Source: Struthio camelus (lineage: Eukaryota > Chordata > Aves > Struthioniformes > Struthionidae). Taken from it: 64,000 nucleotides of DNA. The position numbers were made by a program, and so were the translations under genes. A model generated the notes under the pieces. It was given only the letters and a program-made list of their open reading frames with translations, was not told where the DNA came from and did no database searches. Shown one piece after another: positions 1-13,600 of this stretch (position 1 is its first letter; each line of letters opens with the position of its first letter). The stretch is from the NCBI RefSeq assembly GCF_040807025.1, contig NC_090942.1:193930247-193994246 (forward strand), written 5' to 3'.

Positions 1-89
1 GGGTAATTTTGAGATGGATAGTATTTTAGTTTCATGGTACGGAATTTGAAGACAGGAATGTGTGAAATTCTTTTTCTTTACTCTTCCAG

Positions 90-2854
90 GTACAAAAATA
101 TAACGTGCGTTGTTTATACTGGTGATAGAGATGTCACTGGAGAAGATATAGTAGAAGGCGCATTCAGAAGATTCAATATTAAATTATTTCATCCTGTGAA
201 GTTTGTATTTCTAGAAAAACGGTATCTTGTGGAAGCTTGTCTTTACCCTTACTTCACTTTGCTGGGACAAAGTTTAGGGTCTGTGTTTCTTGGTTGGGAG
301 GCTCTTCTAAAGTGTGTTCCTGATGTTTATATTGACTCAATGGGCTATGCCTTCACGCTTCCACTCTTTAAATATTTAGGCGGTTGTCGTGTTGGATGCT
401 ATGTTCATTATCCCACTATCAGTACCGACATGCTTTCTGTAGTTAGGAATCAGGATACCAGATTTAACAATGCAGCGTTCATTACAAACAACCCTCTTTT
501 CAGCAAATTTAAACTTGTCTACTACTACTTGTTTGCCTTTATGTATGGATTGGTTGGTTCTTGCAGTGATGTGATTATGGTTAATTCTTCTTGGACGCTA
601 AATCACATCCTTTCCCTCTGGAGAGCTGGGGCTTGCACTAGCGTTGTGTACCCACCGTGCGATGTTCAGACCTTCTTGGATATTCCACTGGAACAGGAAA
701 AGAGCGCTGCTGAATATTCCATTGTTTCTGTCGGCCAGTTCAGGCCTGAAAAAGATCATCCTTTGCAAATTAGAGCCTTTGCTAAAATGCTGAAAAAGAA
801 GAGACTGGGGCAGCAGCCATCACTGAAGCTTATCTTAATTGGAGGCTGTCGTAACCAGCAAGATGAAGAGCGTGTAGGTGATCTTAAACGTCTTTGTGAA
901 GAGCTAGGAGTTAGTAACGATGTGACGTTCAGAATAAACATTCCATTTGAGGAGCTAAAGAAGCACCTGGCTGAGGCTACCATCGGCCTGCACACGATGT
1001 GGAATGAACACTTCGGGATTGGTCAGTATCTTTTCTCAATTTTAAACAGTTTGTCCCAGGGTTAGAATACAGTTAGTGCAGGGCTTCAGTTCATGATTCA
1101 GACTCCTCAGTGTAGGTGTCTCAGCATAGAGGTCTGCATGTAAAGCAGGCCGCCTACTCCCATTCTTGTCAGTGGCAATCTAGCTGAGGTGAAGCCTGCA
1201 GACCAGTTCAGGTGACTAGCCGCTAGGTGTTACTGTAGCACAAGCTGAATCACTGTGGACTTTCCAGGTTGTATTGATTTTAAGCTCAATTTTAGTGACC
1301 TAAAAAGACAGCTAGTGTCATCTGTGCTGCCCTAGGATGCTCTGACTGACCTCCAGCTGTCATTCTGCAAGGCAGTGGGTCTCCTTATGGTCCTGCATTA
1401 TGTCTGCCAGCTTCACACAGATGTCTTCAATACCCTGTAGTGCCTCAAAATGTACTAGGTACTTAAATGTTTAAGCAACTTAAATTGCGCTGTTTGGACG
1501 GTAGTGGGAGTCTAGACATTTAGCTGATATGTAGACATCCATGTGTAGAGGTTTTGAGCATGATTCATCTGTTTCAACTGTCATGTGAAACGTCTAGCAT
1601 ATGTCATTAGGACCGGCTGCTGTTTCAGAGCGCTGTGTCTCCAACAGGTACTGTTCCGTATTTGTAAGCCCCATGTGAACGCCATCAGGTACCGTAGGTC
1701 ATTCCGCTGCACTAGACACTTATGTTAAGGCACCTAAACTAAGCCCTTAAATCAGTTTCCTTAGCGTGAACCTGATTCCCAGAGCAGTTGGGACCTGGCG
1801 TGAAATGTGCTGTCGTATGAAATTAAGATAGCAGACGTGGTTTATTGGGATGAGTTGTGTTTCCCTAACTTTGAAAGGGAATGTAAGATTGCCATGTACC
1901 ATAAATCTAAAACAGGTAAGTCAGCGGCCAAATAGATGGATGTACGTAGATATAATGTGGCCAAACTCCAGTTAATGTCTTCAGACTTTATTAGATTATA
2001 AGTTAAGTAAATACTTGTAGTAGCTTATATTCTGTAGGAACTTAATATAAAAAATTGACTGTGAATCGTCTCCCAGAGGCAACTGCCTCAAACTGGAAAA
2101 AAAGATTTCTCATATTTTTGCGTCCATAAAATACAGTTTATTTTAAAGTTTTATTTTTAATCATACTGTGGTTTTGAATTTCAGCATGATTTCACATTCA
2201 CCTCCAATGGCTTTTTGCCTTTAGAAAACGCGTTCCAAAATTTTGGAGCGTTATTTATAGCTGGCAATTTTTGAGCTAGTGGAACTTTTAAAAATCAAAT
2301 CAGAACTGAGAAAAATCAGCAATGAAATGATGTCTGAGGTCTGTTTTGGAACCATGGAGGAGAGCTGGAGTTGATCCATGTGCTATATGCTGTTCTCCTG
2401 CAGGTTTTGGCTAAGGAAAGCTTATTATCTATCAGATTCCTGCCATTGCTGATTTTTCATTAAAACTTTTTATTGCCAAAAGTATAGATTCAGCGATACA
2501 AATCTACTTAGTTTGTCTTGCTGAATTGGTCAAAAAACTGTATTAGTTTTGTTTCATCAGCATGTTCTGTTTCTTTTTTCAGGCGTAGTTGAATGTATGG
2601 CAGCTGGCACAGTTATCCTGGCTCACAATTCTGGAGGCCCCAAATTAGATATTGTGGTACCCTATGAAGGACATATTACAGGCTTCCTAGCAGAAAGTGA
2701 GGACAGTTACGCTGAGACTATGGCACATATTCTCTCTTTGTCTCCTGATCAAAGGTTAGAGATCAGAGAAAATGCTCGTCAGTCTGTGCACAGATTTTCT
2801 GACCAGCATTTTGAAGAGACGTTTCTGTTATCTGTGGAGCCATTATTTAAATAA
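90..2854 (+). CDS. ALG11: ALG11, GDP-Man:Man3GlcNAc2-PP-dolichol alpha-1,2-mannosyltransferase (last two coding exons)
   Basis: Adds the fourth and fifth mannoses (alpha-1,2) to the dolichol-linked N-glycan precursor on the cytosolic face of the ER. Two exons are seen: 90-1021 (acceptor ctcttccag, donor GTCAGT) and 2583-2854 (acceptor ttttttcag, stop TAA). Together they encode about 400 residues, against roughly 490 for the human enzyme, so the N-terminal membrane anchor and the first GT domain's start lie beyond the left edge. Recognisable pieces: [64 protein letters not shown] and [13 protein letters not shown], all near-identical to vertebrate ALG11. The GT4 retaining-glycosyltransferase EX7E motif is formed across the splice: first Glu at 1006-1008, second at 2591-2593. 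The protein ends in EPLFK as in human. The gene converges on NEK5. Confidence 0.97.
1022..2582 (+). other. ALG11: Last intron of ALG11
   Basis: A phase-1 intron with donor G|GTCAGT and acceptor ttttttcag|GC. I see no coding exon in it. Around 1400-1770 there are scattered motifs of the type GGYACYTAAA, for example near 1460 and 1723, which suggest an old eroded interspersed repeat that I cannot classify. Confidence 0.7.
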
Positions 2855-2879
2855 ATGTATATGTATAAAACTGTATGTG

Positions 2880-2885
2880 AATAAA
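2880..2885 (+). terminator. ALG11: ALG11 polyadenylation signal AATAAA
   Basis: A canonical AATAAA lies 26 bases after the ALG11 stop codon, followed by a T-rich stretch. This gives a very short 3' UTR. A longer alternative 3' UTR cannot be excluded. Confidence 0.75.
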
Positions 2886-4627
2886 ATTAACTTTTTGTAT
2901 TTGACCATATGTCTCCTGTAAATATATTGCAATCTATGATCCCATGGTCCTATTCAAAAAGATTTTTTTCCTTCTGTCAGGATATCTGCTGTATGTAATA
3001 GAGATTTTTTTTTTACTAGGGAAGAAATGCTGCTGAAATTTTTCTGTGTTGACTATCTGACAATACAGTGCACTGCAAAACCGTCTGAATTCACAACATT
3101 TTCCTGCTTAATAGAAGAACAACTGGAAGATCTTTTATTTATTGAATATTTATTTTGCCTTCAAACAGTCCCCACCCATTTCATAACTTTTCACCCACCG
3201 TCACACTTTTTTAAATCAACATTTTTGTGTGATAGCTTTCATATCCAGATTTTTTTCCAGAATCTTTATCACGTTTTAAATTTGCTGTCCCTCACTGAGT
3301 GGCATGCCCGGTTTTAAATGTGGTTCTTCTTGATCTTCTCATGCATAAGATATGCTCCTTTTTACTTCTAATGAAAACGTTAATTCTCTAATAATGTGCA
3401 GAATCCTTCCAGAAACGTACAATGCGTCTGCAGGCACTTGTATCCATGTATAGACTTCTTCCATGGTATAGTTAAGTACTCTCTCACAATATGAAAAGCA
3501 AATGAATTCATTTTTTGGAATCTTTTGCCTGCATTTTCTAATGAGAACACCTAGGTAGCTGTTTCTCAAATGGGCTTAAATGGAGATTTCACTAGCATTA
3601 ACTACAGTGATTGCTTGTTAATAAGTGTAATAGCTGTACTTGTATATGCTACTTACATTAACTCTTTTCTCCTGTTCTTCTACTGTATGACAACAGTATT
3701 TTTGCAATCCTATTCTATTGCAGATTTTTCTATCCTTAAGGAAAAGGAGGCTCTAGATTAGAGGACATGTTTAAATGATACACCTTTGTGAAATTTCCAG
3801 CTGTAAACTACTGCTTATTATTAAATTGAGAACAAAATGAACCAACTGTTAAAAGAATAGATGTACTTTTTTTGTCAAAAGTGGAAAAATGTGTAGCCTT
3901 TTCTGAGCCCACAAAGCAGTATTTTGTATTTTAGCCAACTAAAAGAGCGGTGCAAAAAACTACTGAAATCAGAGTTAAAATGTCTTTTTCCCTCTATTTA
4001 AACTTTACCTGGATTATATGAAATTTTGTATGTGAAAAAATACAGTTGGAAGAACCTGTTGTTCATGTCTTATTAGGAATTTGGAAAAGCACAATCCTCA
4101 TGGTGCTAATAAACACTGCTACTGCTACTATATAAAACTGCTGAAGAGTTGGTGACGCTATGTACAGTCAGTACTGCGTAAATCAAACATGGGGATTATA
4201 AAGCTATATTGGCAACACAAAGAGGTAATGACAACCTGGAAAAGCTTGTTAAAACAGGAGCTTTGCTGAGAAGGGAAGAACAAACATACTAGGACACTTT
4301 TCTTAAACGATACAAAAATGGTTGAAGAGAGCATATAGTCAGAAATGTACTAAAGTCAATGTTGTCAGAGATGTCCAGAGTTCATTAGAATAGTAAAGAT
4401 GAAAATTCATTTCAGTCTGTATCAGGATTTTTCAACATTGAGGCATCCAAGTAAGTAGCCTGATTTTTCTGTTTTTTAGACAAGAATGACACCAACCCTC
4501 TATTAATTTTGAAAAGCAGCTGATTTACTTGGCATTTAATGTCACATGTCTATTTTTAAATCTTGCTACTGATGCGGCGGAAATTTCAAGCAAATTAAAG
4601 TTTTGAAACAATAGTTACTCTGGTACT
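2886..4627. other. Convergent intergenic region / NEK5 3' UTR
   Basis: This lies between the ALG11 poly(A) signal and the NEK5 stop codon. Overlapping TTTATT hexamers at 3134-3143, read as AATAAA on the minus strand, are candidate NEK5 poly(A) signals and would give a 3' UTR of about 1.5 kb. The open frames at 3027-3761 have no recognisable content. No RNA gene seen. Confidence 0.5.
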
Positions 4628-7600
4628 CTAGGTAGCTGCTGCTTCCTGCTTGCTTTTTCCAGTATGTGTGTCAACACTAAATGGCCCAGGGTTATTTCCT
4701 GAAACCTCACCAGATTTTATAAGTAGTTTGCTAGGTGAACTCATCTTTTCTTCATCTGTTTGACCTTTAGTTACTGAAGGGACGGGAGACTCTATGGTTC
4801 TGTCTGCTGAAGAAGTTACCACTTTTTCCAGAGATCCCTTCAGCCCATGTCTCAGTTCATCTTCAGAATCTTCAAAATTTCTGTAAAGAAAAAAAGAAAA
4901 TTATATTAATTAAACAGACAGCTCTGTTATAAGCTTTTCCAGTTTCAAAGGCTTTGAGTTTTTTTTTTAAATACTTTGTAAAGTATACAGAAGCTAGACA
5001 CAAAAATGTGACCTGCTTGTTCTCCTTTCTCCATCAGATTGTTCTCCTGTATTTATAACGTCAAAGAGCAGGAGATGCAAAAGCCATAGTAAAATACTTC
5101 TGCGTAACGTTTTGATGACGGCATTGGCATTTAAAATACTAAATTGGAGAATTAAAAGCTAAATTAGCAGACTTTGTAAAACAAGTAAGTTTTCTTGATT
5201 TATGAATTTAAAAGGACAGAGAGGAAAAGCTTCAGGCAATGCAACCTGCCATTTCATGAAAACTGTTCAGTTGCATGGATTTCTTCTGGTGTGCTTGACT
5301 TACGTGTCATCATCATCTGATCTTGGCTCAAGTCTCCCTTCATCAACATCAACAGCAGAGTACGTTTCTGAATCATCTTCCGTGTTTTCTTTTGGAGGCA
5401 ACAAGGTTAATCTCCCTTCTGGAAAGGGAAAGAAACGTTCCTTTATTTATATATTAAGTAAACTACAAAAGTGTGTATAAATTAATAGGAAATAAATGAG
5501 TAAATGCTTGAATTTTTTTTTTGTTTAAATTACAACAATGTAAATATCATGCTTAACTGACTTCTGTTAATCACAAATGTTTTAGTCAGTGGTTTACAAC
5601 TTTTGCTCAAAGTGTTTTGTAGGTCATGACCATAGGGCTGTAAAAGGTAAGCAAGGAAGGGAATCTGTTGTTAGAATGTTTTAAGTTTCCGATACAGGGT
5701 TCTGCGTTTTCAGTGGGAAAGCTCAGGGACTCTTTGGGAAAGGCTGAAAATTATTGCTTGGATGTAGCTGTAGTTCTCTTAAGAATGTTCACTTTCAAAG
5801 GCTAAAGGGCAATCCAAACCTGAAAGGTGAGAAAACAGTGATATAAGAGTTGCTATCTTACTATGTAAAGGCTAAATTCTGCATTTCAACAGAAATCATC
5901 AGCTTGAGTAGCAGGGCAGAACTGGGTATGGTGAATGCTTTAAAAATATTTTAATAAATGTAACTGATAAAAGCAATAGCAGTTAGAATACTTGTGTGAC
6001 CTTATTCTTGCATTAGCCCTATGAACTACTGATATTAGTGAAGTGTGGCTTGATTTCCTTTTCCTTAAGGGTAAGCTATAAAGCTAGTCCTAGCAGAGGA
6101 ATGTACGTGTAGCTTGTTTAGCCTTCGGGATGGGGCAGTTTTAAAAGACCTTGTTATACTATGAGAAGACATGCATATGAGGCATAATTAGCAGAAGAGT
6201 GCTGACTGCACGATTGCAAATGAAGGATATTTCTCACAATCCATGAAAAATGTTAGTATTTGGCATGTACAATGTAGCTAGCTGGCTTAAAAGGCCTGTC
6301 ATCTAATTAAACATTCAGTAGATTGCCCGTACTGCAAAAAACACAATCTCAAGTTACATTTACTGCATTTTTCTACGGGCAATATTCTTGCTTTGCGTTT
6401 TAGTCATGCACTTTGACTCAAAGTAAATGTAGTTTTTAAAACACAATGTGTTATTTCAGGAAGATGTGCTGCAGTATAAGTAAGCTGGAATTAATTTCAG
6501 TGTCAGCTGTATCAGCGTGGATGGTGTTGTAAAATGGTGTGTCACCACTGCAGTTTAAGCCATCATGTACTACAGTTTATAGCTATTCCATATAAATACA
6601 TGTATTTGTATAAATGTTTTTACAGGGATCTTCAGTCTCCGCAGTTGCAGGGTTATGTTTTCTTCTAACATGCTGGTAGTAGTAGCTTACCTTCATCTAC
6701 CCAAGTAAATGAAAATACTCTATATGAAGTAATAGCTGATAAGTAGAGCTTCCCCTTTTTCCTGCAATTGAAAATGGCAGCTACCCAGTTAAAATCCTGA
6801 AAGAAGCTTCTTTCATTGCTACAGGATAGAGGCTGACCTTGTTTTTCTGCTTTGTCAACTGTTTCAAAATTTTGGTGCAAGTCCTCTCTAAAGGTAGTAG
6901 AACAATACACCAAAGAAAAACTTGCAGAATTTACAGTAACAAACATCCTACCTCTTTCTTCTTCAGGCTGAATAAAGGAGTCATCAGACAGCTCTGTTTT
7001 TGCTAAGATGTTCAGAAGTGTCCCTGGTGCTGTTTTTTTCCATTCCTTTCTGTTTTCCAGGGTGTCTTCAGGCAGAATAACTTGGTCAGCTGAAGAACAG
7101 GAAGGTTCTCAGGTCAGTAAAGCATGCCTGTGGCTTGGCACTGTCTTCCTCTGTCAGATTCAGGCTTTCTAATTTTAACACTGATTTATTCCTTTAGGGT
7201 AGTCCTGAAACTTGACTTCTCTTTCCTTGAACTTTTTTCCCTTTTGAAAACTTTTTTTCCTAAGTATTCGATCTGATTGATACTGTAGATAAAAAATAGT
7301 TTGGACTATTTGCCACTAAAAATTTCTAAAACCGATTTTAATGCTCAAATAACTGCTAATTACGCCTGGCTGGAATAGACAGTTGCAGCTTCACTAAGTA
7401 GGTCTTGCTTTCAGATGTGCTGGCTTCTTAGGGCTGAAAAAGCTTCATAGAAGTTCCTGCTTCTGCTGTGCCCTACACTCATCATCTAAGGCAGAATGAA
7501 GGAATAAGAAGTGGAATACTAACGCAATAGTCTGCTTTGTCCTGATTGTCCATGCAAACTCTTCAGGGAGTTCTGAGTACATGAGATACTAGGAGAATGC

Positions 7601-10600
7601 TGGAATGCTGGAAGAGTCCCTCTTTTGCAGCAGTCAGTCACTGGAGATACTTGGCTGACTGGGAACACACGCTGTGGTACTCTGAGAAACCTAGCAATTC
7701 ACCTGTTGCGAAAAGGAGCATCACCACAGCCACATTTGTGTGAGGGTGCAGCAGCCCTTGTAACTGTGTAGCAACACCACTGTGTGTAGTGTTCTTGGAT
7801 GGTGTTGGCCACAGACTGTTTTAGTTCTTGTGTATCACCGACTCAAGGCTCAAGAAAGTCATGTTAATTAGTTGGTCGCTTAGCTGCATGGGCTGGCATT
7901 TTCAGCTCTTGTTCACGCAGCACACAGTGTAATTCTTATAATGCAGCTTTGGTCAAGCCCTGTTTATATTTATGAGCAATATCTCCAGGTATCATCATGA
8001 GCAGCACAGCATGACTGCTATACTGGAGTGAGGGGAAAATGACAATTGCATTCTTTGGTTTAACACACAGGACAACCTCAGTTAGTGTGAAGTCCTGCAA
8101 TTAAAAGTCTGTCGGATCCTGTGAGCATTCTAGTGTGGAACTGTCTTGGCAAAAGTCTATAACTACTCTGGCTGAATTCTAGCCGTTCCTGTCTTCACTC
8201 ACTGAAAAATACAGCACATTCTTACCTAGTTCATTTTCAGCCATAGTAGGGCATACAGATGTGCCATTAGCATCAGCTAAAATATTCAGGAGTGTCTGAG
8301 GGGCTCTAACTTGCCAATGTTTTCTGTTTTCTTTGATATCACCTACATCACTGGACTCTAAGGAGAAGAAAAGAAGAGGCAAAGTTATTTCAGGTTTTTC
8401 AAGCAGATTTCAGTGTGATTATAATGTTGACTGTGTCCTTAGAGAGCTCATCAGATAAACTTGCTATAGTCTGAAGTTAACTGAACTTAACTAGCTCCTA
8501 ACGAATTTTCAGGACAAATATATTCACTTTGCTTTGCATTTCTCTATGAAATACCTGTTCGGTATCCAGCTAGTTCTTCCAAACCCCTGTCTGTATGATC
8601 TTCATAAACTTCCACTAATTTCTCCTTAAGAGTCTCACCAGCCACAACAGTTAAAGTCTTGCTGAGTTTATCTAGTACCTGAAACAACAGTAAGTTACTT
8701 AGAAATTTGGGACAGTAACTAATTGCCTTCCATTTCATTGTGTTTTACAACCATTATTATGCATGCACAGGCAGGTTGTGTAACAAAAGTGAAACAGTAG
8801 GACTCAAAACACATACTGTGATTTATGTATCACAGGGCTGCCTGAGGCTCTGCAGAAAAGTAAAACAACAGAATAGCAAAATAATGCTTAATAAGTTAAG
8901 TACCTATATTCTGGAAATGAATTCTACTTCTACCAATGTTGCTATTAGAAATACTTTAAACCTCCTAATATGCTAATAAAAATCTTAAATTAATAGCTAG
9001 CTATGATGTGTTGACTGGCTATAAACATTCTCATTTTAACAAATGAAACCACATTATGTTGTCTGTAGTCTCACTTCGACTTTGTCTAAATAATACCTGT
9101 TCATCACAATGTCATTCTTGCTTTGTGATGTAATACTACTGAAAATAAATAGAACTGTGCTAATATTATATTAAAATAGCACTATAATGAATCACGATCA
9201 ACTTTTAGTATTATTTGTGGGGGAAAGTATGTCAGGCACAGAATGGACAGAGATCTTGTTATATAATTGTTTGTAACACAGCCCAACCCTTCCCCAAAAA
9301 GGATCGAAAAAGACTTATGCAAGCCGAAGAGGATGGCACACAAATGAAAACAAAACAAAAAATGTAACAGGAAGTTGACTTAGAAAATTATTTAGAATAG
9401 CAGGCATATGTGTCTTGCCTGAGAAACTTTCCTCTCAGGTGAAAATAGCCTTTTTATACCATGGATGGTATGATTAGATTATCGTATTCTACTTAGAAAC
9501 TATACTAGGGAGAATATTGAATTGCAGGCCCATTTCTTCCTAATTCTACTGACTATTCTTGCACAGTTCTAATAACTCTGCTCCTACTGATCTTATGAAC
9601 CTTGCGCGTATCTTGGCCATGGTCGTTTGTCAGTTTTGGCCTATTCTGAAAATGAAGCAGGCCCAGAAAGAAGGACCTGAGAAAACTAATGTTCTGAACT
9701 TTAGACTTAAGTGGTGTTTACACTGAGAAACAGTACTGGTCTCAGGTGTTCGCTTTGGTCTGTTGCATGCATAAGCTCCAAACACAACTAAGACCTCACA
9801 GGAATATCTGTATGGACTGAGTCACAGATGGAGTTTTCTGGCATGTCTAAACTGACAAGGATTTTGCAGAGTTAAGTACTGAGTTTTATAAAAATGTTGT
9901 AACTTCTGATATTCATGAAATAATCACATTTTCGAAACTAATGTAGCTAATAATTGCAGAAGTGGCCATTATCATTTCAAATAATATTCAAAAAAAATAC
10001 ACAAAAGCAATTTACAATTCAAATTTGGCATTTGCAGGCTAACTCATTTTTGAAATATTTTCCTCTCCCCACCCTAAACTTTTACAGAACTGAAATAGCT
10101 GCACACCTTCATCCTTTAACATGTGAAAGACTGATCCATATACCATCCAATTTTATTCTAAGCAATTATCCTCTTGCAGAAGGTCAGATACATACAGTAT
10201 ATCAACAAAGCTTCAGTAGGGAGCTCCGTTATAACAGAGGTAAAGGAGGATGGTAACAGAAACAGTAAAACCTTAAATCATGGAGCTATTGTCATGTTTT
10301 CATATTACTAATGGCAGTGCTTTGAATATAACTATAACCTACCTCTGCTTCTTGAATGCTGACTTCCTCAGGAACGCGTATATCTAAGTTAATTTCAAAC
10401 TTTATTCCTCCCTAAAGAAATTTTACACACTTATTAAAATATTCTATTTAATAAAACCATTTAATTAAAATGTACACAGTTTTTATGGAACTACAAACTT
10501 GAAAATTATCTTTCTATTAAAAAACAACTCTTCTATTTAACAAGATTTTTCTTCCATTTAAAGATTACAGCTAAACAGATTAGACAAAAATAGGTCTCTT

Positions 10601-13600
10601 GGAAGTATAGTTTGTGCTTATTTTAAAATTATTAAATCCACTACACAAGGCTGGAATATCAGTGATTTTTAAGAAAAGCTGTCTTAGATAATCATTTAAT
10701 TCAAAGTCTTGGAAGGCACAGAGTGGGTTCTGAACTGTTGGTTCTTAACTAGACTGAAGAATCTTTCCTGGTGCCTTATGTGTATTTCCACTGATACATT
10801 CCCAGCCCCTTCTACAACTTAAAATACACTGTAGAGAATAAGGTACAAGAAAATGTTAAGAAAAAAACATCCTGACCTGACTTCTCTTAAACTTAGAGTC
10901 AGCATGAGTTTTTCTGGACACAACTAATGCAGCTTGATTTAAAGATACGTAGGTAGGGACTGATCACAATCTGAGAATTTCTAGAGAGCCTCAAATTATC
11001 AGAAAAGCTCTGCTATACATTTCTTTTCTTGGTGATCCTATCTTCCCATAGAAACTTTTAACAAACAGTAGACCAGCACTCTTAATTGACTCTCAGACAA
11101 CCTAATCTCCAGAGCTATTGTGTCATAATAGGGCCAATTGAAACAAACAGATGAAAAAAGAAAACAGAAGAAATATGAAATGAACACAGATACCTTTGTG
11201 TTACGTTTCTTCTCCAAAACTTTTTGATCCTGCAAATCCTGCAGTCTAACTTGTTTAAAGTTTTCTTCTATGTCCTGGAGGGAAGAAAACATCACCATGT
11301 TTAGAATACATTCTTTGGAATCAGAATATGTATTAACCCTATATAAAAAGACTTATTTAAGTAGTAAATGTAGTCATTGATTCCTTGTGTATATGCCTGT
11401 AAGAATATTCCATTCATTGCTTTATTGTTATTTAGAATCTAATAGTAAAAGAAGACATTACATTTCTGGCATATTTGGCAAAAAGAAAAGGTACGATACC
11501 TTTCATAAAGTACAAACCTCTGATTTTTTGCAAAGTTATGTTTGGAGGATACAGTACTGTGTCAAGAAATAAATAACACCTTTTTCTTTTAAGTTGATCT
11601 TACGCAAGATAATCAGACTGATTGCATTCTGGCAAAAACTGGAAGTGATGAAAGTCAAAATTACAATGGCAACCTGTACCTGTAGAAAGTCTAACCATGT
11701 TTCGTATCTTGTTTTCTGCTAACACCTAGAAGTTATTGAATTATTATAATATTATATAGCATATCACTATATAATATATTATTACAGTATCATATTATTA
11801 TATTTAGTTATATATATATATATATTACCAATCATATTATATTCTTTTTAATCATATTCCTTTGTCTAACATTAGAACGTAGCTTCACGTCAGATAAAAG
11901 CAGAGTAAACAAGAATTGTGTGTAGTTCCTTCAGTAAGCTATTGCTATTAGGACATATCTTCAACCTCAGATGAAGCCACAACAATTCACAGATTTTAGG
12001 TTTTTTTAAACATCTTAGGCAGTTCCTTCAATAGATGGAGTGCCCATGAACCAAGGTGACAACAAGCAGGCGCAAAGTCTACTGTTTCTTTTTTTGTCAT
12101 CATGCATTTCCCAGTAAAACACTACGAATATCATTTCTGTCCTGTCCTGGCTCTGGTTGCCCATAGTCTAGTTTATCCAGTCAAGCGATGTGTGAATTCA
12201 TTTTAGAAAAGCCTCATCCAGGGTCCATGAAAATCACTGGAGAGAATCCTACTAATATTGGCAGGTTTGACCGAAGTACCAGCTGCTGGAGGGTAGCGGC
12301 GTCTGTCACAGCTTTATGTGAAAATCTGCCTATCAGCACTGCACTGCTGAACAATGCAGGAAGTCCTATGCTAAATGTGGCAAATCCTACGTGAATGAGG
12401 CAAATTCCTGCTGCAGCCCAGCAGTTAGATCAGGGCTGGCTTCCCCTCAGAACGAACCGGCAATTTGCACGCTGAAATTATTTTTAACAAGTTGAGGCTT
12501 TAATTCTTTTCACTTGGAAAAGAGTATCATATACATTATATGCTTATTCACTAAGGACTACACCTTCTTCCCAGACCCCGTCCCACACAGTGGACTTGTT
12601 GCTGCAGAACTCTGTGTGGTCTGGAAACCTCATCTGGTCTTCACCGTGCCAATACTGCAAAGTAAAAATGGAACGGTTCTGAAACTCTATTGCAGTAGCT
12701 GCTTTGGCAGTATTTAATGAGAAAGAAGTGGAGGATTCCTGTAACAGGAAGCCTTTGGCTCTCTCTCTTACTCCTGCTTTTCCCAAATTTCCGTTTAAGG
12801 AAGAAATCCACAACAAAATGCATTCTAAAATACTCCCCATATAGCATCTTCCTTACAAGAATCATATTCATGATCTGCTCTGTGCTGTGCAGTAATTCTG
12901 TCATGATTTACTGGCTTCTGCACAGAATTCTTAGGAAAATCTGTCACTATGACTGGCTTCTTCCATGCTTTGCTCATACAGCAAGGAAAAGAAACATATT
13001 TTTGAAAAGATATATTAAGTAAAAGTATATCCTAATAGATATAGGGGAAAGATGGTTACCAAAACAAATCAGGACTCAACCAAATAAATTTCCCAGGCTA
13101 TTCATGAAAGGAGCTTAGGGAGATTTTCACATACAGCGCTAGCATCAGGTGAGATTTGAAATTCACTACTTTTCAAAATTACAACAGAGAGTGAATAAAA
13201 ACCCATGTGGAACTTGCACTATTCTATATAATTACTCTACAAGTCCTGTTTAGACTGTAAGACAGTACTGATACCTGAACTGATTGTTCTCTCGTTCCAG
13301 ATGTATCCTTGGTTTCAAACTGGTCCTCAGCTTTCCTTTGCTTCACAAGATAGGTTTTATCTTGTATTTTTGGATTCTCCTAAAAGATATGTTTATAAAA
13401 TGTTAATTTCAATTACTACATAAGTGTACTAGCTTTAAAGACTGTGATTATGTTTGAGCTTTGTTACCTGGAGTACGCCTGCTCTGAATCTGAGTTCTTT
13501 TAGATCACAGTGGTATTCTTTCCGAATCTTTTCTAATTGTTTCAGGTAATTCTATGAAACAACAGCAAAGCAGACCATGTTTGTATTAGGAATATATACA

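Noticed and set aside
3027-3761. Small open frames in the ALG11-NEK5 spacer as possible genes
   Set aside because: AT-rich, no known motif; most easily NEK5 3' UTR or spacer.
12514-13022. Cluster of overlapping open frames on both strands in a NEK5 intron
   Set aside because: No family resemblance and no splice sites fitting NEK5; chance frames in a 2-kb intron.
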